Positions 17,127 to 26,710 are shown, numbered from the stretch's first letter. The stretch: 64,000 nt of DNA from Burkholderia territorii (GCF_902833055.1 NZ_CADFEJ010000010.1:124001-188000); one strand, 5' to 3'. Program-made: numbers and translations. Notes: generated by a model from the letters alone, not told the origin.

Positions 17127-17663
17127 TCAGGGCGCGAGCCGCGTGAACACGAAATCGTGATTCTTCACGCGCGCCTGATGGCACGCGAAGCAGGTCTGAT
17201 GCTGACCGATATCGGCCGGCACGCCGTTGATGAAGCGCCCGAAGCCCCAGCCGCCCGTCGATGCATAGCGGCGCGAATCCTTCACCATCACCTGCACGGT
17301 CGTGGCCTGCCCGGGCACCGTCGCCGGCGCGAACTCGTCCGATTGCTTGCGCTTGTACGCGAGCTTCACGAGGATCGTGCCGTCGGGAAACGGCAGCGTC
17401 GACTGCTCGAGCGCGCGAATCGCGACGGGATTGCCGAGGACCACGCGCAGTTCGTCGAGCGGTGCCGCTTCCTCCGCCGGCGCGACCATTTCCCACTTGC
17501 GGTAGCCGGGCGGGATCGTCACGCCGTAGATCGGCGATGCGGCCGGCGTCGGCTGCTCCGCCAGCGCGGCCGGTCCGCCGGCCGCCAACGCACCGGCCAG
17601 CAGCACGCCGGCGACCGATGCGCGCCGCGCGCCGCGACGCATCGTGCGAAAGGCGGCCCGCAT
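17127..17663 (-). CDS. Cytochrome P460-family haem protein
   Basis: 178 residues with a signal peptide (to about residue 36, ending ALA-E). One haem c motif, CFACH at 158-162, followed by the family-typical ending VKNHDFVFTRLAP. P460 proteins are periplasmic haem enzymes that oxidise hydroxylamine or bind NO; many family members are uncharacterised. The ATG overlaps the upstream hydrolase stop by one base (TGATG), indicating translational coupling. Its partner being a Tat-exported hydrolase suggests a shared periplasmic role. The cross-linking Lys cannot be assigned with confidence. Confidence 0.83.
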   Translation of the reverse strand: MRAAFRTMRRGARRASVAGVLLAGALAAGGPAALAEQPTPAASPIYGVTIPPGYRKWEMVAPAEEAAPLDELRVVLGNPVAIRALEQSTLPFPDGTILVKLAYKRKQSDEFAPATVPGQATTVQVMVKDSRRYASTGGWGFGRFINGVPADIGQHQTCFACHQARVKNHDFVFTRLAP

Positions 17664-18706
17664 CACAGGTGCTCCACTTGCAGGATCGCGTCGGCGAATG
17701 CCTGCGGCGCTTCCTGCGGCAGGTTGTGACCGATGCCGCCGGTAATCGTGCGGTGCTGGTACTTGCCCGTGAACTTCTTCGCATACGCGGCCGGCTGCGG
17801 ATGCGGCGCGCCGTTCGCGTCGCCTTCCATCGTGATCGTCGGCACGCCGATCGTCGGGCCGGCCGCGAGACGTCGCTCGATGTCGTCGTATTGCGCCTCG
17901 CCCTTCGCGAGCCCGAGGCGCCAGCGGTAGTTGTGGATCACGACGGCCACGTGGTCGGGATTCTGGAACGATGCGGCGCTGCGCGCGTAGGTCTCGTCGG
18001 AGAACTGCCACTTCGGCGACGCGAGTTGCCAGATCAGCTTGTTGAACGCATCGCGGTTCGCCGCGTAGCCCAGCGCGCCGCGCTCGGTCGCGAAGTAGAA
18101 CTGATACCACCACTGGAGTTCCGCCTGCGGCGGCAGCGGATTTCGGTTCGCCTCCTGACTGCCGATCAGGTAACCGCTCACCGACACCAGCGCCTTCACC
18201 CGTTGCGGCCACAATGCCGCGATGACGTCGGCCGTGCGCGCGCCCCAGTCGTAACCGCCGAATACCGCGCGATCGATCTTCAGCGCGTCCATCAGCGCGA
18301 CGATGTCGACGGCCGTCACCGCCTGCTGGCCATTGCGCACGGTGTCGGCGGAGCGGAACGTCGTCGATCCGTAACCGCGCAGATACGGCACGATCACGCG
18401 ATAGCCGGCCGCCGTCAGCAACGGCGCGACTTCCGCGTAGCTGTAGATGTCGTACGGCCAGCCGTGCAGCAGGAACACGACGGGGCCGTCCTGCGGCCCG
18501 AGATCCGCATACCCGACGTTCAGCACGCCCGCGTCGATCTGGTGGATCTTGCCGAGCGAGGCCGCACCGGCCGCGCGCTTCGGCGTCTGCGCATCAGGGG
18601 CCGACTGCGCGTGCGCGAGCGAGCCGAACCCGAGGTCGGCAAGGCTCAGGCCGGCGAGCGTCGTGCCCAGGATCAGGCGGCGGCGGGTGTTCACGGTATC
18701 AGGCAT
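17663..18706 (-). CDS. Tat-exported epoxide-hydrolase-like alpha/beta hydrolase
   Basis: 347 residues. Twin-arginine signal TRRRLILGTTLAGLSLADL with cleavage near AHAQ. The alpha/beta core has FLLHGWPYD (HGxP oxyanion motif) and nucleophile Asp in GGYDWGARTADV; catalytic His in GGIGHNLPQEAP. Asp rather than Ser at the elbow and HGxP place it with epoxide hydrolases and related dehalogenases. Coupled to the P460 gene downstream. Upstream is a 600-bp gene-free region with a GATAC repeat element. Confidence 0.88.
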   Translation of the reverse strand: MPDTVNTRRRLILGTTLAGLSLADLGFGSLAHAQSAPDAQTPKRAAGAASLGKIHQIDAGVLNVGYADLGPQDGPVVFLLHGWPYDIYSYAEVAPLLTAAGYRVIVPYLRGYGSTTFRSADTVRNGQQAVTAVDIVALMDALKIDRAVFGGYDWGARTADVIAALWPQRVKALVSVSGYLIGSQEANRNPLPPQAELQWWYQFYFATERGALGYAANRDAFNKLIWQLASPKWQFSDETYARSAASFQNPDHVAVVIHNYRWRLGLAKGEAQYDDIERRLAAGPTIGVPTITMEGDANGAPHPQPAAYAKKFTGKYQHRTITGGIGHNLPQEAPQAFADAILQVEHL

Positions 18707-19306
18707 GACTCGTTCTCCATTGTCGAATCGCTAAGAAAGGACGCCTGCTGCACGCGCGGGCGCTCCGGTATCGCCGTTCGCGCCGCCGGTGCATGGCACC
18801 GCGCCACCGACGCGAATCGCTTCACCGCTTTTATATCCGAACGATCCGGACGCTTTGTATCGCAACGTATCTGCGTTTCGGTGCGACACATGACGATTCA
18901 AAATCGCGTGCGAAACGGGCGGCTGCGGGCCGGCTGACGCCCGGCGCGGGCCGCGGCGGCGCCGCCTGCGGGCCCACGATGCCGTCGCTGGCCCGATCGA
19001 ATCGCGCGTGCAGGCTACGCAACGGCGGGAACCCGGCGCGCGGCTGGCGAGCGGATATGCATGGTGGGCAGCAGCGCGGCCACAGAGGTGGCAAGCAAGC
19101 GGCGACGCAGCGGGGAAAACGGTGTCGAACACAGCGTTCGGCATTTCCTTTCGTGAAGTGGAAAGTGAACATGCCGCGCGGCGGACGATGCCTGCGCTAT
19201 CGTTCGGGCGTGCGTCGGCCGTGCGACGTTGCCCATTCGAGCGGCCTGACGTATCCCGGAGGTGCGCGGTTTGTACGCGCTCGTGGCAAAGACGCGGTCG
19301 ATGCCG
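18707..19306. other. Gene-free interval
   Basis: About 600 bp without a convincing gene; short open frames here have Arg-rich, GC-skew compositions and no family resemblance. It should hold the promoter of the exported hydrolase operon and includes the GATAC repeat at 18852-18871. Nothing else was recognised. Confidence 0.6.
18852..18871 (-). promoter_or_regulatory. GATAC tandem repeat upstream of the hydrolase-P460 operon
   Basis: On the minus strand GATACGTTGC and GATACAAAGC stand in tandem, two bases different from the 20-bp core at 17001-17020. It lies 146-165 bp before the hydrolase start, in the same orientation as the gene. Likely an activator or response-regulator site. Confidence 0.5.
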
Positions 19307-19903
19307 TCAGGGCGCGACCCAGCGGCCTTCGAAGCCGTCGTCGCTCACGTCGAATACCGCGCGGCGATGGCCGTTGCGCGCGAGTTCGAGCCAGTCGATG
19401 CGCGTGACCGTGACGTGGAGCAGGCAGAAGTTCTGATAACCGTCGTCGACAGGCGTCGTGCCCTGGCTTGCGGGCACATGCGCCTCTTCCGGCGACTCGA
19501 TCGGCATGCCCGGGCGCAGCGGCACGCGATAGAGCAGCAGCGTGTGCGGACGGTTCGATCGCCAGACCGCGCGACGTTGCGCTTCGTCGTCGCATATCGT
19601 CGCAACGCCTTCCGCGCGAATCTGTACGAGTGACTCGAGATCGCTCGCGACGATCGCGATGCGTGGATCGCGGCGCAGCTCCGCGACCTTCTCCGAGCGC
19701 GCATCGGTGTGGAACGACAGACGACGATCGGCGCGGCTCACTTCCCGCAGCACGACCGTGCGCACCTTCGGCGCGCCGTCGAGGCCGAGCGTCGCGGCCT
19801 GCAGCATGGTGAACGGCGAGCGCTGCGCGCCCACGCCGGACGCGAGGCACGACCAGACGCGGTCGTACGTTTGCGTGAGCGATTCGATGCGGATGTCGGA
19901 CAT
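19307..19903 (-). CDS. Pyridoxamine-phosphate-oxidase-like FMN-binding protein
   Basis: 198 residues. Follows the Alr4036-like/PNPOx split-barrel pattern: APKVRTVVLREVSRADRRL, then SFHTDARSEKVAEL and RIAIVASD, which line the FMN phosphate in this fold. The C-terminal half carries DDGYQNFCLLHVTV and WLELARNGHRRAVF. Likely an FMN-dependent oxidase or flavin-binding protein; true PdxH is less likely because its C-terminal R-x-x-x-W-type ending is not evident. The start at 19903 is chosen over a longer frame because family similarity begins there. It lies 95 bp downstream of the small peptide gene. Confidence 0.8.
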   Translation of the reverse strand: MSDIRIESLTQTYDRVWSCLASGVGAQRSPFTMLQAATLGLDGAPKVRTVVLREVSRADRRLSFHTDARSEKVAELRRDPRIAIVASDLESLVQIRAEGVATICDDEAQRRAVWRSNRPHTLLLYRVPLRPGMPIESPEEAHVPASQGTTPVDDGYQNFCLLHVTVTRIDWLELARNGHRRAVFDVSDDGFEGRWVAP

Positions 19904-19998
19904 GATGAGCCGGCGCGCGTGCGTGGTTCGATCGCGCCAGCTTAACCGTTTCGGCGGCGACACGCGCGGCCGTCGGTGCGCGTCCGCCGCCGCGTGGG

Positions 19999-20181
19999 TC
20001 AGTTGTAGCCGAGGACGACCGCCGCGGCGTCGCGCGTGTCGGTCGAATCGGCGCCGAAACGGCCGAGCACGTCGGCGACGTATTGCGGCCCCGCGCTGAT
20101 CTGCGACGACCTGTGTTCGACGGGGCGGATAGCGGCGATGCCCGGCGCTTCGTTGATCCAGGCGGTGTCGTTGATGTTCAT
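19999..20181 (-). CDS. Small hypothetical protein (60 aa)
   Basis: 60 residues, MNINDTAWINEAPGIAAIRP... ending AAAVVLGYN. It has no signal peptide or membrane segment and no Cys. A very strong Shine-Dalgarno sequence (GGAGGAGAGAGA) precedes the ATG, which is 13 nt after the aminotransferase stop, so expression as part of that operon is well supported even though the protein is not recognised. Downstream is an FMN-binding oxidase gene. A ribosomally made precursor peptide or a small regulator are both possible; no modification enzyme of a known RiPP class is adjacent. Confidence 0.65.
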   Translation of the reverse strand: MNINDTAWINEAPGIAAIRPVEHRSSQISAGPQYVADVLGRFGADSTDTRDAAAVVLGYN

Positions 20182-20194
20182 ATCTCTCTCCTCC

Positions 20195-21394
20195 TCACGC
20201 GGCCAGTGCCGCGCCATACGCGCGCACGAGGCGCGCCACGCCTTCCCGGATCGCGTCGACGTCGGGCGCCGCGAATGACAGCCGCAGCGAAGCGGCATCG
20301 ACGTTGTCCGCGAAGAATGCCTTGCCCGGCACGAAGACGACCTTGTTCGCGATCGCCTGTTGCAGCAGCACGTCGGACGACACCGCGCCGATCCGCGCCC
20401 ACACGAACATCCCGCCTTCGGGACGGTGGAATGCGATCGCATCGCCGAAGCCGTCGCGCAGCGCGTCGCACATCGCATCGCACTTGCGCTTGTACGCCGC
20501 CGTGATGCGCGGCAGATGACGTTCGAGCGCACCATCGGCGAGATACTCGGCGGCGGTGGCCTGCGTCCACGGCGTGCTGCACAGGTCGACGGTCTGCTTC
20601 GCGATCACGCAGCGGCGCGCGATTTCGGCTGGTGCGATCGTCCAGCCCACGCGCAGCCCCGGCGCGACGATTTTCGACAGGCTTGCGAAGTGCACGATCC
20701 AGTCGCGTGCGCCTTCGACTTCGTTCGACAGCGCGAGCATCGACGGCACGGGTTCGCCCGCGAAACGCAGGTCGCCGTACGGATCGTCCTCGACGATCAG
20801 GAAACGGTATTGCACCGCGAGACGCAGCAGCTTCAGCCGGCGTTCGCGCGCGAGCGTCGCGCCGGTCGGATTCGCGAAGGTCGGCACCGTATAGAGCAGC
20901 TTCGGCTGCACGATCGCGCCGGATGCGAGTTGCGATGCGAGGCGATCGACGTCGAGGCCATCGCCGTCGACGGGGATCGTCACGATGCGCGCCTGCTGCA
21001 GACGCATCGCCGACAGCGTGGCCGGATACGCCGGTTGCTCGGTCAGCACGACGTCGCCCGGCGCGACCATCACGCGCAACAGCAGATCGAGGCCCTGTTG
21101 CGAGCCGGTCGTGACGAGCAGTTCGGCCGGCGTGCACGTCACGTTGCGGCGCGCCATCAGTGCGATCAGTTGCTGCTTCAATTCGGCGAGGCCGTCGGTC
21201 GGGCCGTATTGCAGGCAGCGGACCGGCTGCGCGTACGCGCGTTCGGCGGCTGTGTTCAAGCCGTCGATGTCGAACAGGTCGCTGGCCGGGTAGCCGCCCG
21301 CGAACGAAATCATCCCCGGTTCGGAGAGATACCTGAAGAGCTCGCGGATCGGCGAACCGGCGGGATTCTGGAATGAGGGCGTGAACGCGTACAT
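20195..21394 (-). CDS. PLP-dependent aminotransferase (2-aminoadipate type)
   Basis: 399 residues of fold-type I aminotransferase, class I/II. Features: ISFAGGYPASDLF near the N-terminus, LQYGPTDGLAELK, VTTGSQQGLDLL for PLP phosphate, FANPTGATLARERR, EDDPYGDLRF and the Schiff-base Lys in FASLSKIVAPGLRVGW. This pattern matches LysN/2-aminoadipate and MocR-type aminotransferase domains, but no GntR HTH is attached. The ATG at 21394 is preferred to an upstream GTG because homology begins there. It heads a unit with the 60-residue gene and perhaps the FMN protein. Confidence 0.88.
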   Translation of the reverse strand: MYAFTPSFQNPAGSPIRELFRYLSEPGMISFAGGYPASDLFDIDGLNTAAERAYAQPVRCLQYGPTDGLAELKQQLIALMARRNVTCTPAELLVTTGSQQGLDLLLRVMVAPGDVVLTEQPAYPATLSAMRLQQARIVTIPVDGDGLDVDRLASQLASGAIVQPKLLYTVPTFANPTGATLARERRLKLLRLAVQYRFLIVEDDPYGDLRFAGEPVPSMLALSNEVEGARDWIVHFASLSKIVAPGLRVGWTIAPAEIARRCVIAKQTVDLCSTPWTQATAAEYLADGALERHLPRITAAYKRKCDAMCDALRDGFGDAIAFHRPEGGMFVWARIGAVSSDVLLQQAIANKVVFVPGKAFFADNVDAASLRLSFAAPDVDAIREGVARLVRAYGAALAA

Positions 21395-22631
21395 GTCGTC
21401 GTGAGCTGGATGGCGGCGACGGCCGGGATAGCCGACAGGTGCCGCCCGCCGAGGCGCTTCAGGCGCAACGGCGGGAATTCGAGCCACGATTGTCGATAGT
21501 CATTAACGCTGCGGCAAACGATATCTATGCACTAGGTCTTGCGGTTTGGTCATCAAATGGGAGAGGCACGCTGGCTGACGGGACAAATGCATGCGTCCGC
21601 ATGGCCCGTCCGATCGATGTCCGGACTGTTCTCCATCCGTTCCGGACTTTTGGCCCAGCGGAATCGCCAGCTCTGCATAACTGGCCACCGTCGACAAACT
21701 ATCGCCGTGTCTCAAATGGTGCCTTCGTCGACGCATCGCGCACGCGACACGCGGACCGCGTCCCTGACGGGGCCGCCGAGCTACCGCGACGTTTCAAATC
21801 TGCAACCTGATGCGCGTTCCGGCTGGCACTGTCGCTCCCGATGCGCAAGCGGCACGACAAGACTGCCGGTTCCGGTCATGTGCAGTGCCGTCGACGCTCT
21901 GCGAGTCGTCCGGCGCGCATGCGCCCCTTGCGCAGCAACGGTTCCGTGATCCATTCGCCTGCCACTGCTTCCGGGCTGAAATCGATCATCCCGCTCCTGC
22001 GTCCGGCAGTCAGTAGCACAGCGCGCAGACGGTCGACACAATCAGGCGATTCCGATCGTTTCAAGATCGACACATTTCCCGCGATGATCAGTATCCCCGC
22101 TTCCATCGAGGTTGCCTCATCAGCCCCAAACGCGCGGCCTGGAAGACGTGGCACGCTCCGTGCGTTTACGTCAAAGGCGCCGGACCAGCCGTCCCGGCCG
22201 CCCAATCAAATATTTCGACAAAGTACGTGTCCGGCACACCGGTAAGGCGCATTTTCGGTGCAGGACGCATCGGGGGATGCAATGAAAACTAGCACTACGA
22301 TTTCGATCGCGGCGTCGTCGGGGATGAACAGCTGCGCGGTAACGATGGCACCGTGGCCGCTCCGCCGCACATTCCGGCACGCAGCCGCGCCCGCTCGGAA
22401 ACAACCAGCACACGCACGAGCGCTCGATACCGCCTGTCACTTCACAGGCATGCCCGTCTGCCTCCTGCATACGACGGACAGCACGGCGAAACGCGCGCCC
22501 TGAGTTGCCCCCGGCATCTCGCCTGAAGGCCCTCTGGCCGTCAGGCGTGCACCACACCGCCGCCCGCGAAGCCGGGACCTCATGGTCTGCCGGCTCACGA
22601 AATATCGTCGATAAAAGTCTTCCATTCGATC
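21395..22631. other. 1.2-kb gene-poor interval
   Basis: No gene could be supported. Base composition becomes less GC-rich from about 21500, a trend that continues through the surface-glycan cassette. Several open frames under 130 codons exist on both strands (for instance one on the minus strand at 21876-22205), but none has a good ribosome site plus a recognisable family. It may be the junction of an acquired segment. Confidence 0.5.
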
Positions 22632-24650
22632 ATGAATCGGACTGAGAAAAGCACTTGTTCGGTCATCGCATTCGCACTTACGTTGGCCGTTCTGTTCCTG
22701 ATAGCGCATCCTTACACAGGCATTCGCCACGACGCGATCCTGTACACCGCACAGGCACTCTACAACGCACATCCGGAGCATTTTTCGCACGACCTGTTCT
22801 TTGAATTCGGCTCTCAGGATCACTGGACGATTTACGGTCGGATCTTCGCGAAGCTGATCTCGGCTTTCGGACTCCGCACCAGCAATCTGGCGTGTTTGAT
22901 CACGATCCAGACACTCTGGTGGACCGGCATGTGGCGCCTGACGAAGAAACTGCTGCCCGCTCCGTGGCACTGGCTCGCATTGTTCTTCGTCGCCTGCATG
23001 CCGTCTGATTACGGCGCTGGCCTAGTCTTCTCGTATGACGAAGGATTTCTCACCGCCCGCCTTCCGGCCGAAGCCCTCGGCCTGTGGGCGATCGGGTCGA
23101 TGCTCGGAGGCCGTCATCGCGTTGCCATTGCGCTGACGGTCGTCGCAACCGCCATTCACCCGCTGATCGGCGGTGCTTCGCTCGTCTTCGTCGTGCTCGG
23201 CCGGATGCCAAGCGCGAAGTGGTGGCGGCTATTGCCGCCTGCGCTCTTGATTTTCGCCATCGTCGAGATGCCGCCGTTCAAGGTGCTCCACCTGTATCCG
23301 TTCGATCCGGAATGGCGGTCGATCGTGCGATACAACGTGCCATTCCTGTTCCCGACCTTGTGGTCACTTACAGAATGGAGCAAGGTCTGTTGGGCGATCG
23401 CACTCCCCGCGGCACTATGTGCGCACCCAGCGCAGGATCACCGTTCGCTGTGGTCGAATCTCACACTGACCGGCGTCGCCGGTATCGCACTGACCACAAT
23501 CGCGGACTTGGCCGGGCAGGACGCGCTCTGGATACAGATACAGCCCTGGCGGACGCTGTGGCTACTGACGTTGATGCAATGGCCAGCAGCCATTTTGCTC
23601 GTGCGACGCGAACGTTACGCACGGCCGACCCTGATCTGGCTGCTTGTGATTTGCTGGCTGCTGCTCGACGTCGGCGGAGGATTCATTGCGCTCGCAGTTG
23701 CCGCGACACTCCACGCGACAGCCCGTCGGCAGGCGCCCGCCGCCCCCGGCGCGCGGCTTGCCGACCTTGCCCCGACGCTTCGCCATATGTGGATTGGGAC
23801 AACCCTTGCCGCCGCGCCAATCTGGGTCATTTACCAGTGCGCGTATCAAGTCGGTCGCGTCGCGTATCCAACTGGCAGCGTGATGTTCGACATCCCGTGG
23901 CTCGAAACGCTGATTCACACGCACTTGGCCGTCTCACTGGTCGCGGTGCTTGCGATGCTCAATCTGTCGCGCAAGCGAATCGCAGCCGTCGGCCTGCCGG
24001 TGATATTGGCCGCGTTTGCAGCATACGGAATCGTCAACATCGACCAGCGGTCGGAAGCAGCCAGAATTATGGAAGCGGATGCCGACCGCGCTGACTTCGC
24101 CCCGTTCAAGGGTACGGTCGCGCGCGGCAACATCGTCTATTGGGACGGCCCGGCCGACGAAGTCGTCTATCCATGGCTGATGATGAAGACGTCGAGCTAT
24201 TACTCGTCGACGCAAGCCGCCGGCCTCATCTTCCATCGCCAGACTACTTTCGAGGCGGTGCGACGGGTCGAACTGATCAAACAAGACCCGCATGCCGCAC
24301 GACCGCCCGGCAGGTTCGACGCAAACAGGAAGTCGACCGTATTCGTGTCCCGGTACGAATACGTGCCACTCGACAGAGTGGGTATCCAGCATATCTGTGC
24401 AGACCCGGTGTTGGATTTCGTCGTGTCGCATCGGCACTACCCCGAATTGGCAACCGGCGACGCCTGGTCGCCCGAACCCGAAAACACCGTCTGGCTGTAC
24501 GACTGCCGAAGCATCAGGACGACTGTCGCAACTCAGGGCACATCGTCCGCACGCATGCCACCACACGGCAGCACGAACGCGATACTCGCACGCCCCTCCG
24601 TCCGAGGCGACGCTTCCCCGCCTCGCAACACGCAAGTGCGCGACGTCTGA
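22632..24650 (+). CDS. Polytopic membrane protein, GT-C glycosyltransferase-like
   Basis: 672 residues. About 11-12 membrane segments in the first 470 residues, then a soluble C-terminal domain of about 190 residues. The first outside loop contains HPYTGIRHDAILYTAQ, with an acidic residue placed as in GT-C lipid-linked sugar transferases; specific family not recognised. It probably transfers a sugar or acts on a polyprenyl-linked substrate at the periplasmic face. No good Shine-Dalgarno precedes the ATG. Third-position A/T is visibly commoner than in flanking genes, a sign of transfer. The FAD oxidoreductase and GtrA genes follow on the same strand. Confidence 0.7.
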   Translation: MNRTEKSTCSVIAFALTLAVLFLIAHPYTGIRHDAILYTAQALYNAHPEHFSHDLFFEFGSQDHWTIYGRIFAKLISAFGLRTSNLACLITIQTLWWTGMWRLTKKLLPAPWHWLALFFVACMPSDYGAGLVFSYDEGFLTARLPAEALGLWAIGSMLGGRHRVAIALTVVATAIHPLIGGASLVFVVLGRMPSAKWWRLLPPALLIFAIVEMPPFKVLHLYPFDPEWRSIVRYNVPFLFPTLWSLTEWSKVCWAIALPAALCAHPAQDHRSLWSNLTLTGVAGIALTTIADLAGQDALWIQIQPWRTLWLLTLMQWPAAILLVRRERYARPTLIWLLVICWLLLDVGGGFIALAVAATLHATARRQAPAAPGARLADLAPTLRHMWIGTTLAAAPIWVIYQCAYQVGRVAYPTGSVMFDIPWLETLIHTHLAVSLVAVLAMLNLSRKRIAAVGLPVILAAFAAYGIVNIDQRSEAARIMEADADRADFAPFKGTVARGNIVYWDGPADEVVYPWLMMKTSSYYSSTQAAGLIFHRQTTFEAVRRVELIKQDPHAARPPGRFDANRKSTVFVSRYEYVPLDRVGIQHICADPVLDFVVSHRHYPELATGDAWSPEPENTVWLYDCRSIRTTVATQGTSSARMPPHGSTNAILARPSVRGDASPPRNTQVRDV

Positions 24651-24752
24651 AGGGGACATCCGGATCATCGATTCGACATGGCAGTTTGCCGTCTGCTGGA
24701 GCGGCCGATACGACAGTCAATGAACCAGCGACTTGAAACTCGGGGTGACAAC

Positions 24753-26261
24753 ATGGATCAATCGGTTGACGTACTCATCATCGGTGCCGGGCCCGGCGGC
24801 CTCACCGCTGCGTATTTGCTGACAAGGCAGACCGACCTGTCGGTAGCAGTCGTGGAGAAAGATCCACGATATGTCGGCGGCATCAGTCGCACCGAACAGT
24901 TCGACGGCCACTGCTTCGACATCGGAGGACACCGATTCTTCTCCAAGTCCGCGGATGTTGTCGCACTGTGGCACGAACTGCTCCCGGACGACTTCATCGA
25001 GCGACCGCGCAGCTCGCGCATCTTCTACCGAAATAAGTTCTACCGATACCCTCTTGATGGGATCGAGGCCTTGCTGAATCTCGGCATCGTCGAAAGCACT
25101 CGCTGCGTGCTTTCGTACCTCTCAGCCCGCGTCAGGCCCTGTCCAGACCCGAAGTCCTTTCATCAATGGGTCGCCAATCAATTCGGAGAGCGACTTTTTT
25201 CGATCTTCTTCAAGACGTACACCGAGAAGGTCTGGGGCATGTCGTGCGACGAGATTTCGGCCGATTGGGCCGCTCAGCGCATCAAGGGCTTGAGCCTGTC
25301 CACTGCCATCGTGAGCGCAGTGAAGCGCTCGCTTGGCATCCACACGGGCAAGTCCAACGTCAAGACACTGATCGAGTCCTTCCATTACCCGCGCCGCGGC
25401 CCCGGCATGTTGTGGGAAGCTGCCGCCCGCAAATTCCAGGACCAGGGCGGACAGCTGATGATGGGGCAAGCGGCCAGCGCAATGCAATATGACAGTCGCA
25501 CGCGGCGCTGGCTCGTCGAAACCATCGGCCAAGACGGACGGATGAATCGCATCAGCGCTCGTGATGTGGTGTGCACCGCACCGCTGCGCGAAACACTTCG
25601 CGCAATTTCGCCCCGTCCGTCATCCGCGGCCGCCGCGGCGAGGCTGCAGTATCGAGACTTCATCACGGTCGCAGTGATACTCGACCGGCCCGCTACCTTC
25701 ACGGACAACTGGATCTACATCCACGATCCGTCCGTCAAGGTCGGGCGAATCCAGAACTTCGCATCGTGGTCGCCCGAAATGGTACCCGACGCGGCGACAG
25801 GCGGCTGTCTCGGGCTCGAATACTTTTGCTTTGATGGCGATTCGATGTGGGAAAGCAGCGATGCCGACATCACCGAACTAGCGATCGGTGAACTCGAGAA
25901 GATCGGCCTGGCGACGCGCGACCAGATTCGCGGCTCACGCGTCGTTCGTCAACCGAAGGCGTACCCCGTGTACGACGACAAATATCGCGACATCGTCGAC
26001 GAGATCCGTTCGGACTTGGCCGAGCACTATCCGAACCTACATCTCGTGGGTCGCAATGGAATGCACAAGTACAACAATCAGGATCACGCGATGATGACCG
26101 CAATGCTGACCGTCGAGAACATCGTCGCAGGGCATAAGCTTCGTGACGTCTGGGCAGTCAACGAAGACGCGGAGTATCACGAGAGCGGCAGCGAACCGCA
26201 AGCCGGCGCATCGGGGTTGCGCGCGGTCCCCGCCCGCACCGTTCAGTGGGGGCGGACATGA
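24753..26261 (+). CDS. FAD-dependent oxidoreductase (UDP-galactopyranose mutase/protoporphyrinogen oxidase-like)
   Basis: 502 residues. The ADP-binding loop LIIGAGPGGLTAAYLL is followed by VEKDPRYVGGISRTEQF and FDIGGHRFFSK, the FAD-binding pattern shared by UDP-galactopyranose mutases and COG1232 oxidoreductases. A C-terminal FAD contact lies at HLVGRNGMHKYNNQDHAMM. Likely rearranges or oxidises a nucleotide or lipid-linked sugar. The start at 24753 has GGGGTG upstream; an ATG 33 nt earlier is possible. The stop overlaps the GtrA start (ATGA), tying it to a sugar-lipid flippase. Confidence 0.78.
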   Translation: MDQSVDVLIIGAGPGGLTAAYLLTRQTDLSVAVVEKDPRYVGGISRTEQFDGHCFDIGGHRFFSKSADVVALWHELLPDDFIERPRSSRIFYRNKFYRYPLDGIEALLNLGIVESTRCVLSYLSARVRPCPDPKSFHQWVANQFGERLFSIFFKTYTEKVWGMSCDEISADWAAQRIKGLSLSTAIVSAVKRSLGIHTGKSNVKTLIESFHYPRRGPGMLWEAAARKFQDQGGQLMMGQAASAMQYDSRTRRWLVETIGQDGRMNRISARDVVCTAPLRETLRAISPRPSSAAAAARLQYRDFITVAVILDRPATFTDNWIYIHDPSVKVGRIQNFASWSPEMVPDAATGGCLGLEYFCFDGDSMWESSDADITELAIGELEKIGLATRDQIRGSRVVRQPKAYPVYDDKYRDIVDEIRSDLAEHYPNLHLVGRNGMHKYNNQDHAMMTAMLTVENIVAGHKLRDVWAVNEDAEYHESGSEPQAGASGLRAVPARTVQWGRT

Positions 26262-26710
26262 TGTTTTCCGGCTATTTCATCGTGAGCGCCGTGTCGCTGA
26301 TCGTCGACTGGGCGCTGTTCCTCGCGCTCACCTCGGCCACGCAGATCGACGCCGGGATATCGGCATCGGCCGCATACCTGGCTGGCGGCGGCGTGAATTA
26401 CGTGCTTTCGCGTCGCTTCGTGTTCCGCTCGACTACGGCTGGCCGCGAGCGGGTCCGCGAAGCGCTGTTGTTCGCGGCGAGTTGCGGGTTCGGCTCGCTG
26501 TTGACCGCGGGCATCGTGCATTTGGCCGCGGGACTGCTCGGCAATATTGCATCGAAATGGCTCGCGGTAACAGTCAGTTTCATCACGCTTTACCTGGTAC
26601 GCAGTATCGCCGTATTCAGGATACGGGCAGCACGCCCGCTAGCCGCCCTTCCGGCAACCGGGCGCCGGAAAGTTGCCGCAGACGCTTGTGTCGAGGCAAC
26701 GGTTCGTTGA
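26258..26710 (+). CDS. GtrA-family membrane protein
   Basis: 150 residues with four membrane segments. Family features include YLAGGGVNYVLSRRFVF in the second segment-loop region and ASKWLAVTVSFITLYLVRS at the end. GtrA-like proteins flip polyprenyl-phosphate sugars across the inner membrane. A GTG 12 nt upstream is an alternative start. No GtrB-type cytosolic glycosyltransferase is in the cassette, so the lipid-linked donor must come from elsewhere. Confidence 0.87.
   Translation: MMFSGYFIVSAVSLIVDWALFLALTSATQIDAGISASAAYLAGGGVNYVLSRRFVFRSTTAGRERVREALLFAASCGFGSLLTAGIVHLAAGLLGNIASKWLAVTVSFITLYLVRSIAVFRIRAARPLAALPATGRRKVAADACVEATVR

Noticed and set aside
21876-22205. 109-codon minus-strand open frame in the gene-poor interval
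   Set aside because: The predicted protein looks somewhat natural in composition, but no ribosome site or recognised family supports it.
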